A program made the position numbers and the translations under genes. This document shows, one piece after another, positions 6,016-6,167 of a DNA stretch of 6,167 nucleotides (its first letter is position 1; every line of letters starts with the position of its first letter). The stretch is taken from contig CAJPTP010000066.1 of the NCBI GenBank assembly GCA_905373555.1, positions 1 through 6,167 on the forward strand, read 5' to 3'. Source of the DNA: an uncultured Francisella sp. (GTDB lineage Bacteria > Pseudomonadota > Gammaproteobacteria > Burkholderiales > Neisseriaceae). The notes beneath the pieces were generated by a model. That model searched no databases. It was given only the letters and a program-made list of their open reading frames with translations, and had not been told where the DNA came from.

Positions 6016-6043
6016 TTGATATAGAAAAACACCATGAAGTCAA
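6016..6043 (-). promoter_or_regulatory. Candidate promoter for the M14-like gene
   Basis: On the minus strand TTGACT (6038-6043) and TATCAA (6016-6021) are separated by 16 bases. The -35 is near consensus and the -10 is moderate. Transcription would start near 6009 and give a leader of about 230 bases holding the T10 tract, the tandem repeat and the GC hairpin. The AT-rich surroundings fit a promoter region. Confidence 0.4.
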
Positions 6044-6167
6044 GGCGCAACTGCTTCTCCGGTTGTCGTGTTGCGCAAGCTCGAAGAAAAGCAATCCGGA
6101 CCTTCAAAGGTCGCTTTAGAACTTTTCTTTCGATCTTTCAGCACCAACGCAAACAACTACGACAGGA

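Larger units (their letters stand above)
5787..6167. other. Gene-free leader region upstream of the M14-like gene
   Basis: No coding region is supported on either strand across about 380 bases. The part from 6001 to the right end is clearly AT-richer, about 45% GC by hand count, than the coding part of the window. Within the region I see a candidate minus-strand promoter, a 10-base A/T homopolymer (5983-5992), a 9-nt tandem repeat, a GC palindrome with a terminator-like arrangement, and a dyad GACCTT-CA-AAGGTC (6099-6112). It may hold the intergenic space to a gene beyond 6167. Confidence 0.5.

Noticed and set aside
4669..6024. Plus-strand open frame of about 450 codons covering the M14-like gene and its leader
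   Set aside because: It mirrors the M14-like coding bias and ends in the tandem repeat (ELNELNELNE). No domain is recognisable and no plausible start signal is seen.
6061..6100. Possible tRNA or small RNA gene
   Set aside because: The palindromic TTGCGCAA and nearby bases do not make a cloverleaf, and no T-loop consensus is visible.
5717..6107. Minus-strand open frames in the leader upstream of the M14-like gene
   Set aside because: They are rich in Phe/Ser/Arg from the repeat and homopolymer, run into the M14-like gene out of frame, and match no family I know.

Overview
The window is a GC-rich bacterial segment in which every convincing gene lies on the minus strand, so transcription runs from the right end to the left end. 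The Lgt sequences (for example SMGQWLSLPM and NGELWGRV) and the methylthioadenosine deaminase-type amidohydrolase look proteobacterial. My impression is Betaproteobacteria, possibly a Burkholderiales/Sutterellaceae-type organism, but this rests on remembered family resemblance and not on a search.

Layout in transcription order: (1) 5776-6167 is a non-coding, AT-richer leader with a candidate promoter, a T10 tract, a 9-nt tandem repeat and a strong GC palindrome. (2) 4530-5775 is an M14 carboxypeptidase-like gene of the cytosolic carboxypeptidase type. It has lost the three expected zinc ligands and the catalytic Glu, and it is frameshifted near 4731-4780. (3) 4349-4529 is a short gap with a Rho-independent terminator and a candidate promoter. 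(4) 2939-4348 is a TRZ/ATZ-type amidohydrolase, probably a 5'-methylthioadenosine/S-adenosylhomocysteine deaminase (mtaD), with all metal-site residues. (5) 1495-2937 is an lgt gene that starts one base after the mtaD stop and encodes a ~190-residue disordered cytoplasmic tail. (6) 1303-1494 is an intergenic stretch packed with hairpins, including a good terminator. (7) 238-1302 is a second, complete lgt. (8) 1-237 begins with a terminator 17 bases past the lgt stop and has no gene I can support.

The coherent biology is limited. mtaD serves methionine/SAM-by-product salvage. The two lgt genes encode prolipoprotein diacylglyceryl transferase, the first step of bacterial lipoprotein maturation. 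The 1-nt mtaD-lgt junction implies co-transcription and probably translational coupling. The terminator between the two lgt genes suggests the second copy is expressed at a lower or conditional level.

I do not see a defence system, mobile element, CRISPR array or RNA gene. The most unusual items are the active-site-less M14 protein, the tandem pair of catalytically intact Lgt paralogs, the long polybasic tail on one of them, and a perfect 30-bp palindrome inside that tail's coding sequence.
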